Positions 16,231 through 23,857 of a DNA stretch of 32,118 nucleotides are shown in pieces. Under the pieces are notes generated by a model. The model worked only from the letters and a program-made list of their open reading frames with translations, had not been told where the DNA came from and made no database searches. This DNA comes from Sphingomonadaceae bacterium. GTDB taxonomy: Bacteria > Pseudomonadota > Alphaproteobacteria > Sphingomonadales > Sphingomonadaceae. The DNA is taken from assembly GCA_947473355.1 (NCBI GenBank), contig CANJCQ010000048.1, positions 1 to 32,118 on the forward strand, written 5' to 3'. The position numbers and the translations under genes are program-made. Within the stretch, counting starts at the first letter, position 1, and every line of letters begins with the position of its first letter.

Positions 16231-16983
16231 TCAGTCCTTGCCGTAAATTTCCGGCAAATATTTGGGCGCTTCGGCTTCGGCCAGGGCATGGGCGCGCGGA
16301 TCGTCGACATCGAGCCACCAGGCGTCGCCGATATCCATTGTTGCCGCACGGCCGGCATCGGCGAGGCGCTGCATGCCGTCGGACAGGCTGCCGCTCTTGC
16401 CATCAGCGATGGCAGCCTTGATCGCGGCGGAGAGTTCGGGGGTTGCGAGGAACGCGCCGCAATCGACGGCTTCATGATCGGCAATGGTCTTTCCGATAAA
16501 CTCGATCCGCGCGTCGGCGTCCAGTTTGACCCAGGTAGCGTCGTCTGGATCGATCAGGGGATTGTCGGTGCGCCGATCGATGGCGAGTGTCACTCCGCGG
16601 CTCTTCGTGCCTACCCGTGCCAGGCGCTGCAGGATCGAAGCCTCGAAGATGTGGTCGGCCATCATCAGCAGGTAATCGCCCCCACCCATCCTGGCAATCC
16701 GCGCCGCACCCGCGATCACCGAATAGCCGTTAGGGGTCGACCAATGGAGTACGCGCTCGGAAACGACCGGGATGCCCAAGCGGGACGACAGGCCAGGCAG
16801 GAATTTCTCGATCTCTATTGCCTGATGACCGGTTACGACAACCACACGCGTCACACCCGCGGCAACCGCCTGACGCACACCTAGTTCTAGCAGCGGTATC
16901 CCGGCCACCGGGGTGAGTGGCTTCGAATCGGAAATTTCCCGAAGCCGGCTACCATAGCCCGCAGCAATAATCAGCGCGTCCAT
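16231..16983 (-). CDS. CTP:inositol-1-phosphate cytidylyltransferase-like nucleotidyltransferase
   Basis: Encodes 250 aa. The fold is a GT-A-like nucleotidyltransferase: LIIAAGYGSRLREISDSKPL (4-23) is the CTP/phosphate-binding loop with K21. The NGYS (85-88), DYLLMMADHIF (103-113, D110/H111 metal site), DCGAF and MDIGDAWWLDVD segments match, as far as I recall, the cytidylyltransferase half of the archaeal bifunctional IPCT/DIPPS enzyme. It should make CDP-inositol from CTP and inositol-1-phosphate. The next gene upstream is an inositol-3-phosphate synthase, which supplies that substrate, with a terminator between. AAGGAA gives a strong ribosome site. Generic sugar-phosphate nucleotidyltransferase is the alternative. 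Confidence 0.8.
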   Translation of the reverse strand: MDALIIAAGYGSRLREISDSKPLTPVAGIPLLELGVRQAVAAGVTRVVVVTGHQAIEIEKFLPGLSSRLGIPVVSERVLHWSTPNGYSVIAGAARIARMGGGDYLLMMADHIFEASILQRLARVGTKSRGVTLAIDRRTDNPLIDPDDATWVKLDADARIEFIGKTIADHEAVDCGAFLATPELSAAIKAAIADGKSGSLSDGMQRLADAGRAATMDIGDAWWLDVDDPRAHALAEAEAPKYLPEIYGKD

Positions 16984-17011
16984 GCTATTCCTTCAAACAA
17001 GGTCATTTCCT

Positions 17012-17045
17012 CAAACAGAAACGGCGCCGGGATTGCCCAGCGCCG
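17012..17045 (-). terminator. Rho-independent terminator after the inositol-phosphate synthase gene
   Basis: Read on the minus strand: CGGCGC, loop, then GGCGCCG, followed by TTTCTGTTTG. The stem lies at 17022-17045 and the U-rich tail at 17012-17021. It sits between the synthase stop (17070) and the cytidylyltransferase start (16983), so the two genes may be only partly co-transcribed. Confidence 0.65.
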
Positions 17046-17069
17046 CTTCGACTATTCTCAATTTCGCGC

Positions 17070-18170
17070 TTACTCTGCAGCAAGCGCGGTGTCAGCGATA
17101 TACTCCTCGACCATCTGGCCGGCGGTATCGTCGTTGAACTGCTGCGGCGGATGCTTGCAGTAATAGGCGGACGGACCGATCAGCGCCCCGCCTTCGCCGC
17201 GCTCCAGCGCGATCTTGCAGCAGCGAATCGCATCCATGACGCAAGCCGCCGAATTGGGGCTGTCTTCAACCGAGAGGCGCAGCTCCAGATTCATCGGGAC
17301 ATTGCCCCACTGGTTGCCTTCAAGCCGCAGGAAGCAAAGCTTGTTGTCCTTCTGCCAGGGAACATAATCGGACGGGCCGACATGGATGTTCTCATCGGCA
17401 AGCCGCTGCGCCAGCATGGCCTGCACGGCCTCGGTCTTCGATTCCTTCTTGCTGCCCAAACGCTGGCGATCGAGCATGTTCATGAAGTCGGTGTTGCCGC
17501 CGGTATTGAGCTGATAGGTCCGGCCAACATCAACGCCGCGCGCGCCAAACAGGCTGGAAAGAACGCGGTGGACGATGGTAGCGCCGATCTGCGCCTTGAT
17601 GTCGTCGCCAACGATGGGGATGCGTTTTTCGGCAAAGCGGCGTTCCCATTCGGGGCGGCTGGCGATGAACACCGGCATGCAGTTGACCACGGCCACGCCC
17701 ACTTCGAGAGCGCATTCCATATAAAATTCAGTTGCTTCTTCCGAGCCGACGGGCAGGAAGTTCAGCAAAACTTCAGCGCCAGTTCGCTTCAGCTCGGCGA
17801 CGATCGACTCATGGGTTGCTTCCGCATGGTCGCTCAGCATAAAGCCGCGTTCGCCCATGCCGGTCATATGTTCGGCGACGCCATCGAGCACTTTGCCCAT
17901 CAGCACCTTGGCGCCGGAAGCAGGGACTTCTTCCTGAAACACGGCCGTGCAATTGGGCGCGGCGAAGATAGCTTCCGAGATATCCAGACCAACTTTGCGG
18001 GCGTCGACATCGACGCCCATGACGAACTCAACATCGCCCGCACCATAGCCGCCGATGCGGTCATGAATCAGACCCTGCGAGGAATTATTCGACCGGTAGT
18101 AGGCAACGCCCTGGACCAGCGAGCTGGCGCAGTTGCCTACGCCGATCACGGCGACCTTTATTGGCTTCAT
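17070..18170 (-). CDS. ino1: Inositol-3-phosphate synthase (MIPS)
   Basis: Encodes 366 aa from the ATG at 18170, the length of the short actinobacterial/archaeal type. The NAD loop is VIGVGNCASSLVQG (8-21, GxGNCASS). Conserved parts include DDIKAQIGATIVHR, LNTGGNTDFMNML, RLGSKKESKTEAV and GPSDYVPWQKDNKL, with the acidic and Lys residues of the active site in order. It converts glucose-6-phosphate to inositol-3-phosphate (same as 1D-myo-inositol 3-phosphate) with NAD, in the cytoplasm. It is divergent from the CDP-alcohol phosphatidyltransferase and leads the cytidylyltransferase gene. A longer open frame upstream has no ribosome site and is not used. Confidence 0.93.
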   Translation of the reverse strand: MKPIKVAVIGVGNCASSLVQGVAYYRSNNSSQGLIHDRIGGYGAGDVEFVMGVDVDARKVGLDISEAIFAAPNCTAVFQEEVPASGAKVLMGKVLDGVAEHMTGMGERGFMLSDHAEATHESIVAELKRTGAEVLLNFLPVGSEEATEFYMECALEVGVAVVNCMPVFIASRPEWERRFAEKRIPIVGDDIKAQIGATIVHRVLSSLFGARGVDVGRTYQLNTGGNTDFMNMLDRQRLGSKKESKTEAVQAMLAQRLADENIHVGPSDYVPWQKDNKLCFLRLEGNQWGNVPMNLELRLSVEDSPNSAACVMDAIRCCKIALERGEGGALIGPSAYYCKHPPQQFNDDTAGQMVEEYIADTALAAE

Positions 18171-18386
18171 CAATTCAAATCCCTTCCGACAGGCATAGTT
18201 CACCCGGTGGACAGCGCACTCCATTGTGAAATCGCGCGGCAAAAGCAAGTAGTTTGCGCAGCACCATGTCGCCTTTCGGCACGCAATCCACGGCTATCCG
18301 CGCTGTTCGGCGGCATCGCTTATGCGCAATCCCCAACAAAATGCAGTCAGCCATGGGCGTGCTATCCGGCGAACCCTCTGTTCCAT

Positions 18387-18427
18387 TGCCGCAATCTGTC
18401 TATATGGAGACCACTGCCATTGCGGCA
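18387..18427. promoter_or_regulatory. 9-bp inverted repeat in the divergent inositol region
   Basis: TGCCGCAAT (18387-18395) and ATTGCGGCA (18419-18427) are perfect inverted arms 23 nt apart, between the inositol-phosphate synthase and the phosphatidyltransferase. The right arm ends about 40 nt before the GTG at 18469. It could be an operator or mRNA stem; I cannot tell which. Confidence 0.4.
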
Positions 18428-18468
18428 GGCGGCCAGTGAGGCCTGACAACAGATTTCAGGGGGCATCA

Positions 18469-19404
18469 GTGGGTGAAGCAGTACACTCTGCAGATGGGGC
18501 AGCAGCAGTGGATCGCGCGAGAGTGACAATTCCGCCGCGACCGACACGTCCGCGTGAGCTGCAGGATGCGCTCAACTTTCATCTCTATCATCCGCTGGCC
18601 TGGCGGCTGGCCCTGCTGCTTTCGAAAACACCACTCACGCCCAACATTGTCTCGGTGATCGGTGCTTGTTTTGTGGTCGCGGCCGGCATTGTTTATGCCC
18701 TGACCCTTCAGCATGGATGGGGCTGGCCGGGGGCCCTGCTCGGGATGCTGCTCCACATGACGTGGCACGTCGTCGACGGCGCCGATGGCGATCTGGCGCG
18801 GATCACCAAGCGGACCAGCCCGCTTGGCGAACTGGTTGACGGCATCTGCGATTATTCCAGCCACATTGTCCTTTATCTTGTCCTTGCCTGGCTGCTGTCG
18901 TCCCAGATCGGGGCCGGTTGGGCATGGTCGATTGCTATCGCTGCCGGGGTCAGCCATTTCATTCAGGCCAATCATGTCGAGGTGCAGCGGCGGCAATACC
19001 AGTGGTGGGTCTATCGCGTGCCCTGGCTGCGCAATACCCATAAGGGCGAGTCCAAGACCGGCCGCTTCGGCTTTGCCGAGATCGTATCGGGCTACCTCAG
19101 CCTTGCGAGCGGCATGACCCCCGAAGCGCTGAACGTCGATGCTGCGGTCGAAGCGTCGGCGGGCGATCCGGCGGCAGGGGAGCGCATCGCTGCATTGGCC
19201 CGTGCCGAAGTGGTGCCGCTGATGCCGCTCCTCAAGGTTCTTGGCCCCAACCCGCGGGCAATCCTGCTTGGCTTTTCCATGCTGGCGGGCAGTCCGCTCT
19301 ATTATTTCATCTATCAGACTGTCGTGCTCAATGGACTGATGATGATCTCGGTGTCGAAGCAGAATGCGGCGGCGCGGCGGATCGCTGCAAAAATCGCCGC
19401 CTGA
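18469..19404 (+). CDS. CDP-alcohol phosphatidyltransferase
   Basis: Encodes 311 aa from a GTG at 18469, which has CAGGGGG 6 nt upstream; ATG-initiated extensions upstream are read-through without a site. The class signature D-x2-D-G-x2-A-R-x8-G-x3-D-x3-D is complete: D103, D106-G107, A110-R111, G120, D124, D128. Membrane helices lie around 60-80, 85-102, 128-165 and, after a soluble stretch (about 175-255), near 262-290. It transfers a phosphoalcohol from a CDP-alcohol in the inner membrane. Beside a cytidylyltransferase and inositol-phosphate synthase, CDP-inositol is the probable donor. Acceptor unknown: inositol phosphate, diacylglycerol or ceramide. Confidence 0.85.
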   Translation: MGEAVHSADGAAAVDRARVTIPPRPTRPRELQDALNFHLYHPLAWRLALLLSKTPLTPNIVSVIGACFVVAAGIVYALTLQHGWGWPGALLGMLLHMTWHVVDGADGDLARITKRTSPLGELVDGICDYSSHIVLYLVLAWLLSSQIGAGWAWSIAIAAGVSHFIQANHVEVQRRQYQWWVYRVPWLRNTHKGESKTGRFGFAEIVSGYLSLASGMTPEALNVDAAVEASAGDPAAGERIAALARAEVVPLMPLLKVLGPNPRAILLGFSMLAGSPLYYFIYQTVVLNGLMMISVSKQNAAARRIAAKIAA

Positions 19405-19478
19405 AAATTCGTCATCTGACCCGCTCGACAGATGCAGCGGCGCGGCTATCATGACACCTTGTTTAGCCGGAGCGCGCC

Positions 19479-20675
19479 ATGGACCAGACCTTGCTGATCG
19501 ACGAGGCACGGGCTCGCAGCGACAACATCGTCGCCCTGCGCCGCGCCATTCACGCCGAGCCCGAACTGGGCCTGATGACGCCGAAGACCAGCGCCAAGGT
19601 CCGCGCGGCGCTCGCCCACCTGCCGCTGACCTGGCGCGAGGGGCCATCGACCAGCGGGATGGTTGCCACACTCAAGGGCGGGGCAGGGGAAGGGCGCTCG
19701 GTGCTGCTGCGCGGCGATATGGACGCGCTGCCGATGCCAGAGGAGACGGGACTGGCCTTCGCCTCGACTGTGCCTGGAACGATGCATGCCTGCGGACATG
19801 ATGCTCACACCGCCATGCTGGTCGGCGCAGCGGAGCTGCTCTGCGCCCGGGCTGCGAGGCTAAAGGGTGAAGTCCAGTTCATGTTCCAGCCCGGCGAGGA
19901 AGGCTTTCACGGCGCGCGCTTCATGCTCGATGACGGCCTGCTTGATCCGCTGCCCGATGCCGCCTTCGCGCTCCACATCATGCCCAATGCGCCGCACGGC
20001 ATTGTCGCGGGCCGGGCGGGGGCCTTGCTGGCCGCGGCCGACATGCTCGAGATCACGGTGGAGGGCGCAGGCGGGCATGCTTCGATGCCGCACCAGACGC
20101 GCGATCCGGTCCCCGTCGCCTGCGAGATTGTCACGGCGCTGCAGACGCTGGTGACCCGCCAGTTCAATGCCCACGATCCGGTGGTGATCACGGTCGCCCA
20201 AATCCACGCCGGCAGCACCCACAATGTCATTCCCGACAGGGCCGCGATCAAGGGCACGATGCGATCGCTCAGCCGGGAACATCGCGAGCGGCTGGCCGAT
20301 GCGGTTCGCCTGCTCGCCGTGGGCATCGCCGGGGCGCATGGGCTGACGGCAGAGGTCCATATCGAGGAAGGCTTCCCGGTCACCATCTGCGACGCCGCCG
20401 CAGTCGATTTCGGCGAGGCCACCGCCCGCGCCATGTTCGGCCCCTCGGCCTTCATGCGGCTGCCCGATCCGATCATGGGGGCGGAGGATTTCGCCTATGT
20501 GCTCGACAAGGTGCCGGGCGCGATGTTCTTCCTGGGCGTTGCGCCGCAGGGCGATAACTGGGCCTCATGCTGCGGCATTCATTCGACCCGCATGATGCTG
20601 GACGAGGACGCGCTGCCGCAAGGGGCGGCGCTGCTGGCCGGGCTGGCCTTGCGGTTCCTTGACGAAGGCTTTTAG
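19479..20675 (+). CDS. M20 family metallo-amidohydrolase
   Basis: Encodes 398 aa, family length for hippurate/N-acyl-amino-acid hydrolases. Metal-site motifs: LLRGDMDALPM (77-86), MHACGHDAHTAML (102-113, C105, H107, D108, H110) and FQPGEEG (137-142, E140/E141 as base). The small dimerisation domain follows (about 180-295), with EGAGGHASMPH. It hydrolyses an amide bond in the cytoplasm, with a Zn or Mn pair. A GGAG site 7 nt before the ATG fixes the start. Its stop overlaps that of the convergent desaturase-like gene by 4 nt. The natural substrate is unknown. Confidence 0.93.
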   Translation: MDQTLLIDEARARSDNIVALRRAIHAEPELGLMTPKTSAKVRAALAHLPLTWREGPSTSGMVATLKGGAGEGRSVLLRGDMDALPMPEETGLAFASTVPGTMHACGHDAHTAMLVGAAELLCARAARLKGEVQFMFQPGEEGFHGARFMLDDGLLDPLPDAAFALHIMPNAPHGIVAGRAGALLAAADMLEITVEGAGGHASMPHQTRDPVPVACEIVTALQTLVTRQFNAHDPVVITVAQIHAGSTHNVIPDRAAIKGTMRSLSREHRERLADAVRLLAVGIAGAHGLTAEVHIEEGFPVTICDAAAVDFGEATARAMFGPSAFMRLPDPIMGAEDFAYVLDKVPGAMFFLGVAPQGDNWASCCGIHSTRMMLDEDALPQGAALLAGLALRFLDEGF

Positions 20676-21454
20676 GCTGCCTCAGGCTGCTCCTCAGCAC
20701 CCCCGCGCCAATCGCGCGCCCGGTCCTTGATCTTGACGAAATCGCTCTCGAACTTGGGCCGCATCGTGCCGCAAATCCGGTCCCACACTGTCGTGTAACC
20801 GCCGAAATTGACCGTGAAATACTTGTGGTGCTGATCATGGAAAGTGGCGGTGATGAACCACTTGGTCGCCCATGACTTGTTCCACCAGCGCGGGAACAGC
20901 TCGTATCCCGAATGGACATAGAGCCCCATCACGATGTTGGTCGCGCCGATCAGCGCCATCGAACTCAGGTGGACATCATAGAGCGTGATGAAGATCACCA
21001 TCCAGCCGCCGTTGATGAACGATTCAAACGGATGCACCGAAAGCGTGGTCAGCAGGTTGGTCGATGTCGAACGGTGGTGGAGCTTGTGGATCCACTTGTA
21101 ATAGGGCTCATTGTGCATCCAGCGGTGCAGCCAGTAAAACCAGGTATCGAAGCTGATGAAATAAAGCGCATATTCGAAAAGCACGACATACCAGGCGGCC
21201 GGCCCTTGCTGGAAGGCGATGTAGCCGTGGCTCTTGAGCCAGCCCTGCGCGCCGCCGATCACCACGCCTGAAAAGGCCACGCTCACCACCGCGACCATCG
21301 CCTCAAACCGAAACTGCTTCCACCTGAAGCCATTGGGCTGAATCTTGCGTGCCCGGAAATAACCGGTGCCCACGCCGACAGCGATGCCGACGATAACAAA
21401 TGCCGCAAGCCAAAGGCGGAAGGGGTCAGTTCCATTCAGCATATCGCGAAACAT
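20672..21454 (-). CDS. Sterol desaturase / fatty acid hydroxylase family protein
   Basis: Encodes 260 aa from the ATG at 21454, with GGAG about 10 nt upstream; an in-frame extension to 21553 is less likely. The di-iron His clusters are all present: H110-RWM-H114, H123-KL-H126-H127 and H206-DQ-H209-H210. Membrane segments are around 13-33, 55-75, 88-105 and 150-180. It hydroxylates or desaturates a lipid chain in the membrane with O2. The family includes sphingolipid and carotenoid hydroxylases. Convergent with the M20 gene, overlapping by 4 nt. Near the inositol genes, a membrane lipid is a reasonable substrate; that is inference. Confidence 0.9.
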   Translation of the reverse strand: MFRDMLNGTDPFRLWLAAFVIVGIAVGVGTGYFRARKIQPNGFRWKQFRFEAMVAVVSVAFSGVVIGGAQGWLKSHGYIAFQQGPAAWYVVLFEYALYFISFDTWFYWLHRWMHNEPYYKWIHKLHHRSTSTNLLTTLSVHPFESFINGGWMVIFITLYDVHLSSMALIGATNIVMGLYVHSGYELFPRWWNKSWATKWFITATFHDQHHKYFTVNFGGYTTVWDRICGTMRPKFESDFVKIKDRARDWRGGAEEQPEAA

Positions 21455-21566
21455 CGTGCTTGGGCTCCGGGGCGGGGTTTGTTCGGGAGCGCCCGCTAAT
21501 TCATATTCCGAACCAAGTCCATGGCTAAGCTTTGTAGTGTGTGGCCATTGCATTTGAACATTCGGG

Positions 21567-21723
21567 TTTCGCGCAGAGACCGCAAAGGAGCGCGGAGGCC
21601 GCAGAGGCGTTGGCGCTGTGCTGGATGGCTTGCTCCAAATCCCGAGAAAATCGAAAAACAGACACCTTCGCCGGATACCTGACCGCTTTGCGCTCTCTGC
21701 TTACTCTGCGGTCTCTGCGCGAA
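21567..21723. repeat. Inverted repeat pair, TTCGCGCAGAGACCGCA arms
   Basis: TTCGCGCAGAGACCGCA starts the left arm (from about 21568) and its exact reverse complement ends the right arm (to about 21723), 17 bp perfect; similarity continues more loosely inward. The arms lie about 120 bp apart. A related GC/T-rich copy appears at 22246-22275. Sequences of this GCAGAGAC type are common intergenic repeats in many bacteria; it is not an IS end that I recognise. Confidence 0.6.
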
Positions 21724-22105
21724 CCATTTTCGTTGAATCGGCATGCAATTGCCCTGTTTGTCACGCCAGCAGCATCGCGATTGCGCCAGTTTCAACTTCC
21801 GTGCAGCCCAGGCTCAACTTCCGCACGACTTCCGGAACGGCAATTTGAGCCACAGGCCATTGATAAAACAGCAAATAACAGAAATTCACAATATGGAACC
21901 TTACGAAGTTTAGACCAAGGCGCCGTCGCCTTAATGGTTTTGCGAAAGCTCCGGGGCCCAGATGCAACAAAACCCGCGCCTTGGGGGCACGGGTTCGCAG
22001 AAAGCACTTCACAGGATCAAAGAGCCGAGCGGGCATTATGGCATGGGTGGGAGTATGTAGGAAAGGGCGGAGTGATACCAGCAGTCACCTACCCTGACCA
22101 ATCTT

Positions 22106-22201
22106 CGTCATCCCCGCGTATACGGGGACCCATCTCCCGAACTTGAACCTTGCTCAAACCGATAGTGCAGGAGATGGGTTCCCGCTTGCGCGGGAATGAC
22201 G
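22106..22201. repeat. 96-bp palindromic element (family B), copy 1
   Basis: Outer arms CGTCATCCCCGCG and CGCGGGAATGACG, inner arms CCATCTCC and GGAGATGG, and a centre containing TTGCTCAAACCGATAGTGC. A second copy lies at 26563-26658 in the opposite orientation. The two are the same length and, compared by eye, differ at about a dozen positions. Palindromic intergenic elements with this CGTCAT-CCCGC beginning are typical of sphingomonads. Confidence 0.85.
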
Positions 22202-22328
22202 TGTCGGTTGAAGTGGCAGATGGTATGCGCCCGGGCGGCGCATCACCTTTGTGTCCTTTGCGCCTTTGCGTGAAACTAATTTCCCGGAGCCTTCCGGAGA
22301 GCGGGGAGTTTGACGTCCAAGCAAACCC

Positions 22329-22979
22329 TCAGCGCGAAATCTCGATCATCACTTCGTTGCGGCGCATGAAGGGCAGTGTCCAGGGCGGGTTGTAGAAGGC
22401 ATAGCTGGGGGCAGACACAGCGGTCAGCTTTCGCGCGGCGATGAACTGCGTCAACCGCGCGGTCTGGCGCTGCAGGCTGGCTTCCCCGGCCATACCGGAA
22501 AAACGGATCACGGTGAAACGGCGGCTCGCGATCTGACTGAGCTGGACCTTGGGGTCCCTGGGCTTAGGCAGACTTTCCATGGTGTAGCTCGCCGGCATGA
22601 TGAAGCGCACCTTCCATGAAGAGCCGGCACCCTGCTGGGTCACCGGCGCGGTCATGGCGATTTTCTCGCCAGTCTGCTCGGTGATGGACACTTCCTGCGT
22701 AACAGGCGCTGTCATCGCCACTTTCTGCGATGAAAGATTGTTGCCGAAAATATAGCCCGCGATCAGGCGGAAGCCCTGATTAATGGCTTTTTCCCGTTCG
22801 CTACTCACCTCCGCCTCGGCGACGATCATCGCCGGATAGTCACGGATGTCGATGATGCCGTCGCTTTCCACGACAGTATATTTGGGCTGTTCGACATTGC
22901 TCACCAGCGGACCCCACAACACAGCGCCGAGCACGAGCGCCCCGGCCACACCGATCAACCACATGCTCCTGGTCCTCAT
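22329..22979 (-). CDS. SOUL family heme-binding-type protein
   Basis: Encodes 216 aa. An N-terminal membrane anchor or signal (about 5-27) is followed by a SOUL domain (about 32-212). Diagnostic pieces are YTVVESDGIIDIRDYPAMIVAE, a tandem VAMTAPVTQ / IAMTAPVTQ repeat (88-95, 108-115) and WKVRFIMPASYT. These proteins bind heme or tetrapyrroles in some organisms; a His ligand is not conserved in all, and I cannot identify one here. The protein is probably exported and held to the membrane. The start is uncertain: no strong ribosome site precedes 22979, and 22964 is an alternative. It is isolated and lies beside the family B repeat. Confidence 0.85.
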   Translation of the reverse strand: MRTRSMWLIGVAGALVLGAVLWGPLVSNVEQPKYTVVESDGIIDIRDYPAMIVAEAEVSSEREKAINQGFRLIAGYIFGNNLSSQKVAMTAPVTQEVSITEQTGEKIAMTAPVTQQGAGSSWKVRFIMPASYTMESLPKPRDPKVQLSQIASRRFTVIRFSGMAGEASLQRQTARLTQFIAARKLTAVSAPSYAFYNPPWTLPFMRRNEVMIEISR

Positions 22980-23104
22980 TTGCCTCGGCCTGCTTGCGGC
23001 ATGAGATGTAATGGTGTGCGCGGCTGGGGCAATGGCTGTGTCTGGATCATCTGGCGCTAACTTGCGGCGCAGTGTTTGGTTCCGTGGTTGCGGTGGCGGG
23101 AACC

Positions 23105-23128
23105 GGGGACATGCTATTGCGTGTCCCC
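23105..23128. repeat. REP-like hairpin (family C), imperfect
   Basis: GGGGACA and TGTCCCC flank a 10-nt loop, a 7-bp stem. It matches the two perfect hairpins at 23797-23820 and 23858-23881 in its arms. Confidence 0.7.
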
Positions 23129-23175
23129 GCCTGAGGTGCGAGCCATGGTGTGAGTTGGGGGCTGGCGACACTTAA

Positions 23176-23199
23176 GGGTTAAGTAAACTGTCACGGTAA
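23176..23199. repeat. 24-bp direct repeat, left copy
   Basis: The motif opens GGGTTAAGTAAACTGTCAC and ends GTAA; it is repeated at 23575-23598 with one mismatch (G for C at position 20). Together the two copies bracket the ribbon-helix-helix gene. Confidence 0.75.
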
Positions 23200-23298
23200 C
23201 CCCTCCCCAATGGGGGGGCTTAATGGCACCGGATCATTGCGACTTGGTATTATGCAAGCAGTTGCGGTAGTCCCGGGCAGGGCTATGGAGTCACTGAA

Positions 23299-23568
23299 AT
23301 GAGCATTGCCAGCAACTATGCCCTTCGCCTGCCCGCCTCGCTCAAGCGCGAGCTGGAAAAGGTCGCGCGCGAGGATGGGACCAGCCTCAACCAGCTGATC
23401 GTGACGGCAGTCGCCGAGAAGCTGTCAGCGCTGCGCACGGCCGATTTTTTCGAGGAGCGCAGGGCAAGAGCAGATGTCAGCACGGCGCTGGCGATCATGG
23501 ACCGCACAGACGGAGAGCCGCCGCGTGCAGGGGATGAACTGCCGGAGGGGTACAAACGGCGGGGGTGA
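23299..23568 (+). CDS. Orphan ribbon-helix-helix protein (antitoxin-like)
   Basis: Encodes 89 aa. Residues 5-45 form a ribbon-helix-helix DNA-binding domain: the beta strand ASNYALRLPASLKRELEKVA, then the helix-turn-helix DGTSLNQLIVTAVAEKL. The C-terminus (about 50-89) is charged and could hold a partner toxin, but no toxin gene lies beside it. GGAG about 9 nt upstream supports the start. A 24-bp repeat lies 100 nt before the ATG and again 7 nt after the stop, so gene and repeats may have moved as a unit. It could be an autoregulated solitary Arc-like repressor. Confidence 0.8.
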   Translation: MSIASNYALRLPASLKRELEKVAREDGTSLNQLIVTAVAEKLSALRTADFFEERRARADVSTALAIMDRTDGEPPRAGDELPEGYKRRG

Positions 23569-23574
23569 GTTTGG

Positions 23575-23598
23575 GGGTTAAGTAAACTGTCACCGTAA
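23575..23598. repeat. 24-bp direct repeat, right copy
   Basis: Same motif as at 23176-23199, with one mismatch (C for G near the end). It lies between the ribbon-helix-helix gene and the RAYT remnant. Confidence 0.75.
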
Positions 23599-23610
23599 TC
23601 AGATCTTTGA

Positions 23611-23823
23611 GCTCGCGCGTTTCTGGGCGAGGAGTTTGACGAGGCGCTGTCCTATGCGGCGCTGCGCAAGGCCGAGAGCGTCGGACGGCCGGTGGGTTCG
23701 AAGGAATGGCTGGCCGAGATGGAAGCGCGAACGGGGAAAGTGCTGGCGGCGGGCAAGCGCGGGCCGAAGGGGAGCGCGACGGGAGATGGCGCGACCGGGG
23801 ACACTCTATTGAGTGTCCCCTGA
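23611..23823 (+). pseudogene. C-terminal remnant of a REP-associated tyrosine transposase (RAYT)
   Basis: An open frame of 70 codons begins after an in-frame stop at 23608, with no start codon or ribosome site. It reads FLGEEFDEALSYAALRKAES, then VGRPVGSKEWLAEMEARTGK and KRGPKG, which is the C-terminal tail pattern of RAYT proteins (AE-x-x-GRP-x-G and K-RGPK). The catalytic His-Hyd-His and Tyr portion is absent. The end of the frame runs into the family C hairpin at 23797, so the stop lies within repeat sequence. It is almost certainly non-functional. It probably once mobilised the family C hairpins around it. Confidence 0.65.
23797..23820. repeat. REP-like hairpin (family C), perfect 10-bp stem
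   Basis: GGGGACACTC-tatt-GAGTGTCCCC. The stem pairs exactly. It overlaps the last codons of the RAYT remnant. Confidence 0.85.
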
Positions 23824-23857
23824 GTAGTGCGCGAATGGGGCGCGATGGAACGACAAA

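Larger units (their letters stand above)
21455..22328. other. Gene-free region with several repeats
   Basis: No credible gene is seen in 874 bp. It contains the inverted repeat at 21567-21723, the 96-bp palindromic element at 22106-22201, and at 22246-22275 a sequence related to the repeat arms (CTTTGCGCCTTTGCGTGAAA). Around 21965-21990, AACCCG and CGGGTT flank a short GC loop and may form a hairpin. The stretch 21860-22020 is AT-richer than its surroundings, and I do not recognise a known RNA in it. Confidence 0.5.

Noticed and set aside
16984..17069. CRISPR-like or tRNA structure between the inositol genes
   Set aside because: The single hairpin with U-rich tail is better explained as a terminator; no repeats or cloverleaf are present.
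17151..18446. 431-codon plus-strand open frame over the inositol-phosphate synthase
   Set aside because: It is antisense to a strongly conserved enzyme and arises from GC-rich third positions; its residues show no family pattern.
21541..22146. 201-codon plus-strand open frame in the gene-free region
   Set aside because: It runs through repeat arms and a palindromic element, has no ribosome site and an unnatural composition.
23299..23823. Toxin-antitoxin pair (ribbon-helix-helix gene plus downstream frame)
   Set aside because: The downstream frame has no start codon and resembles the tail of a RAYT, not a toxin.
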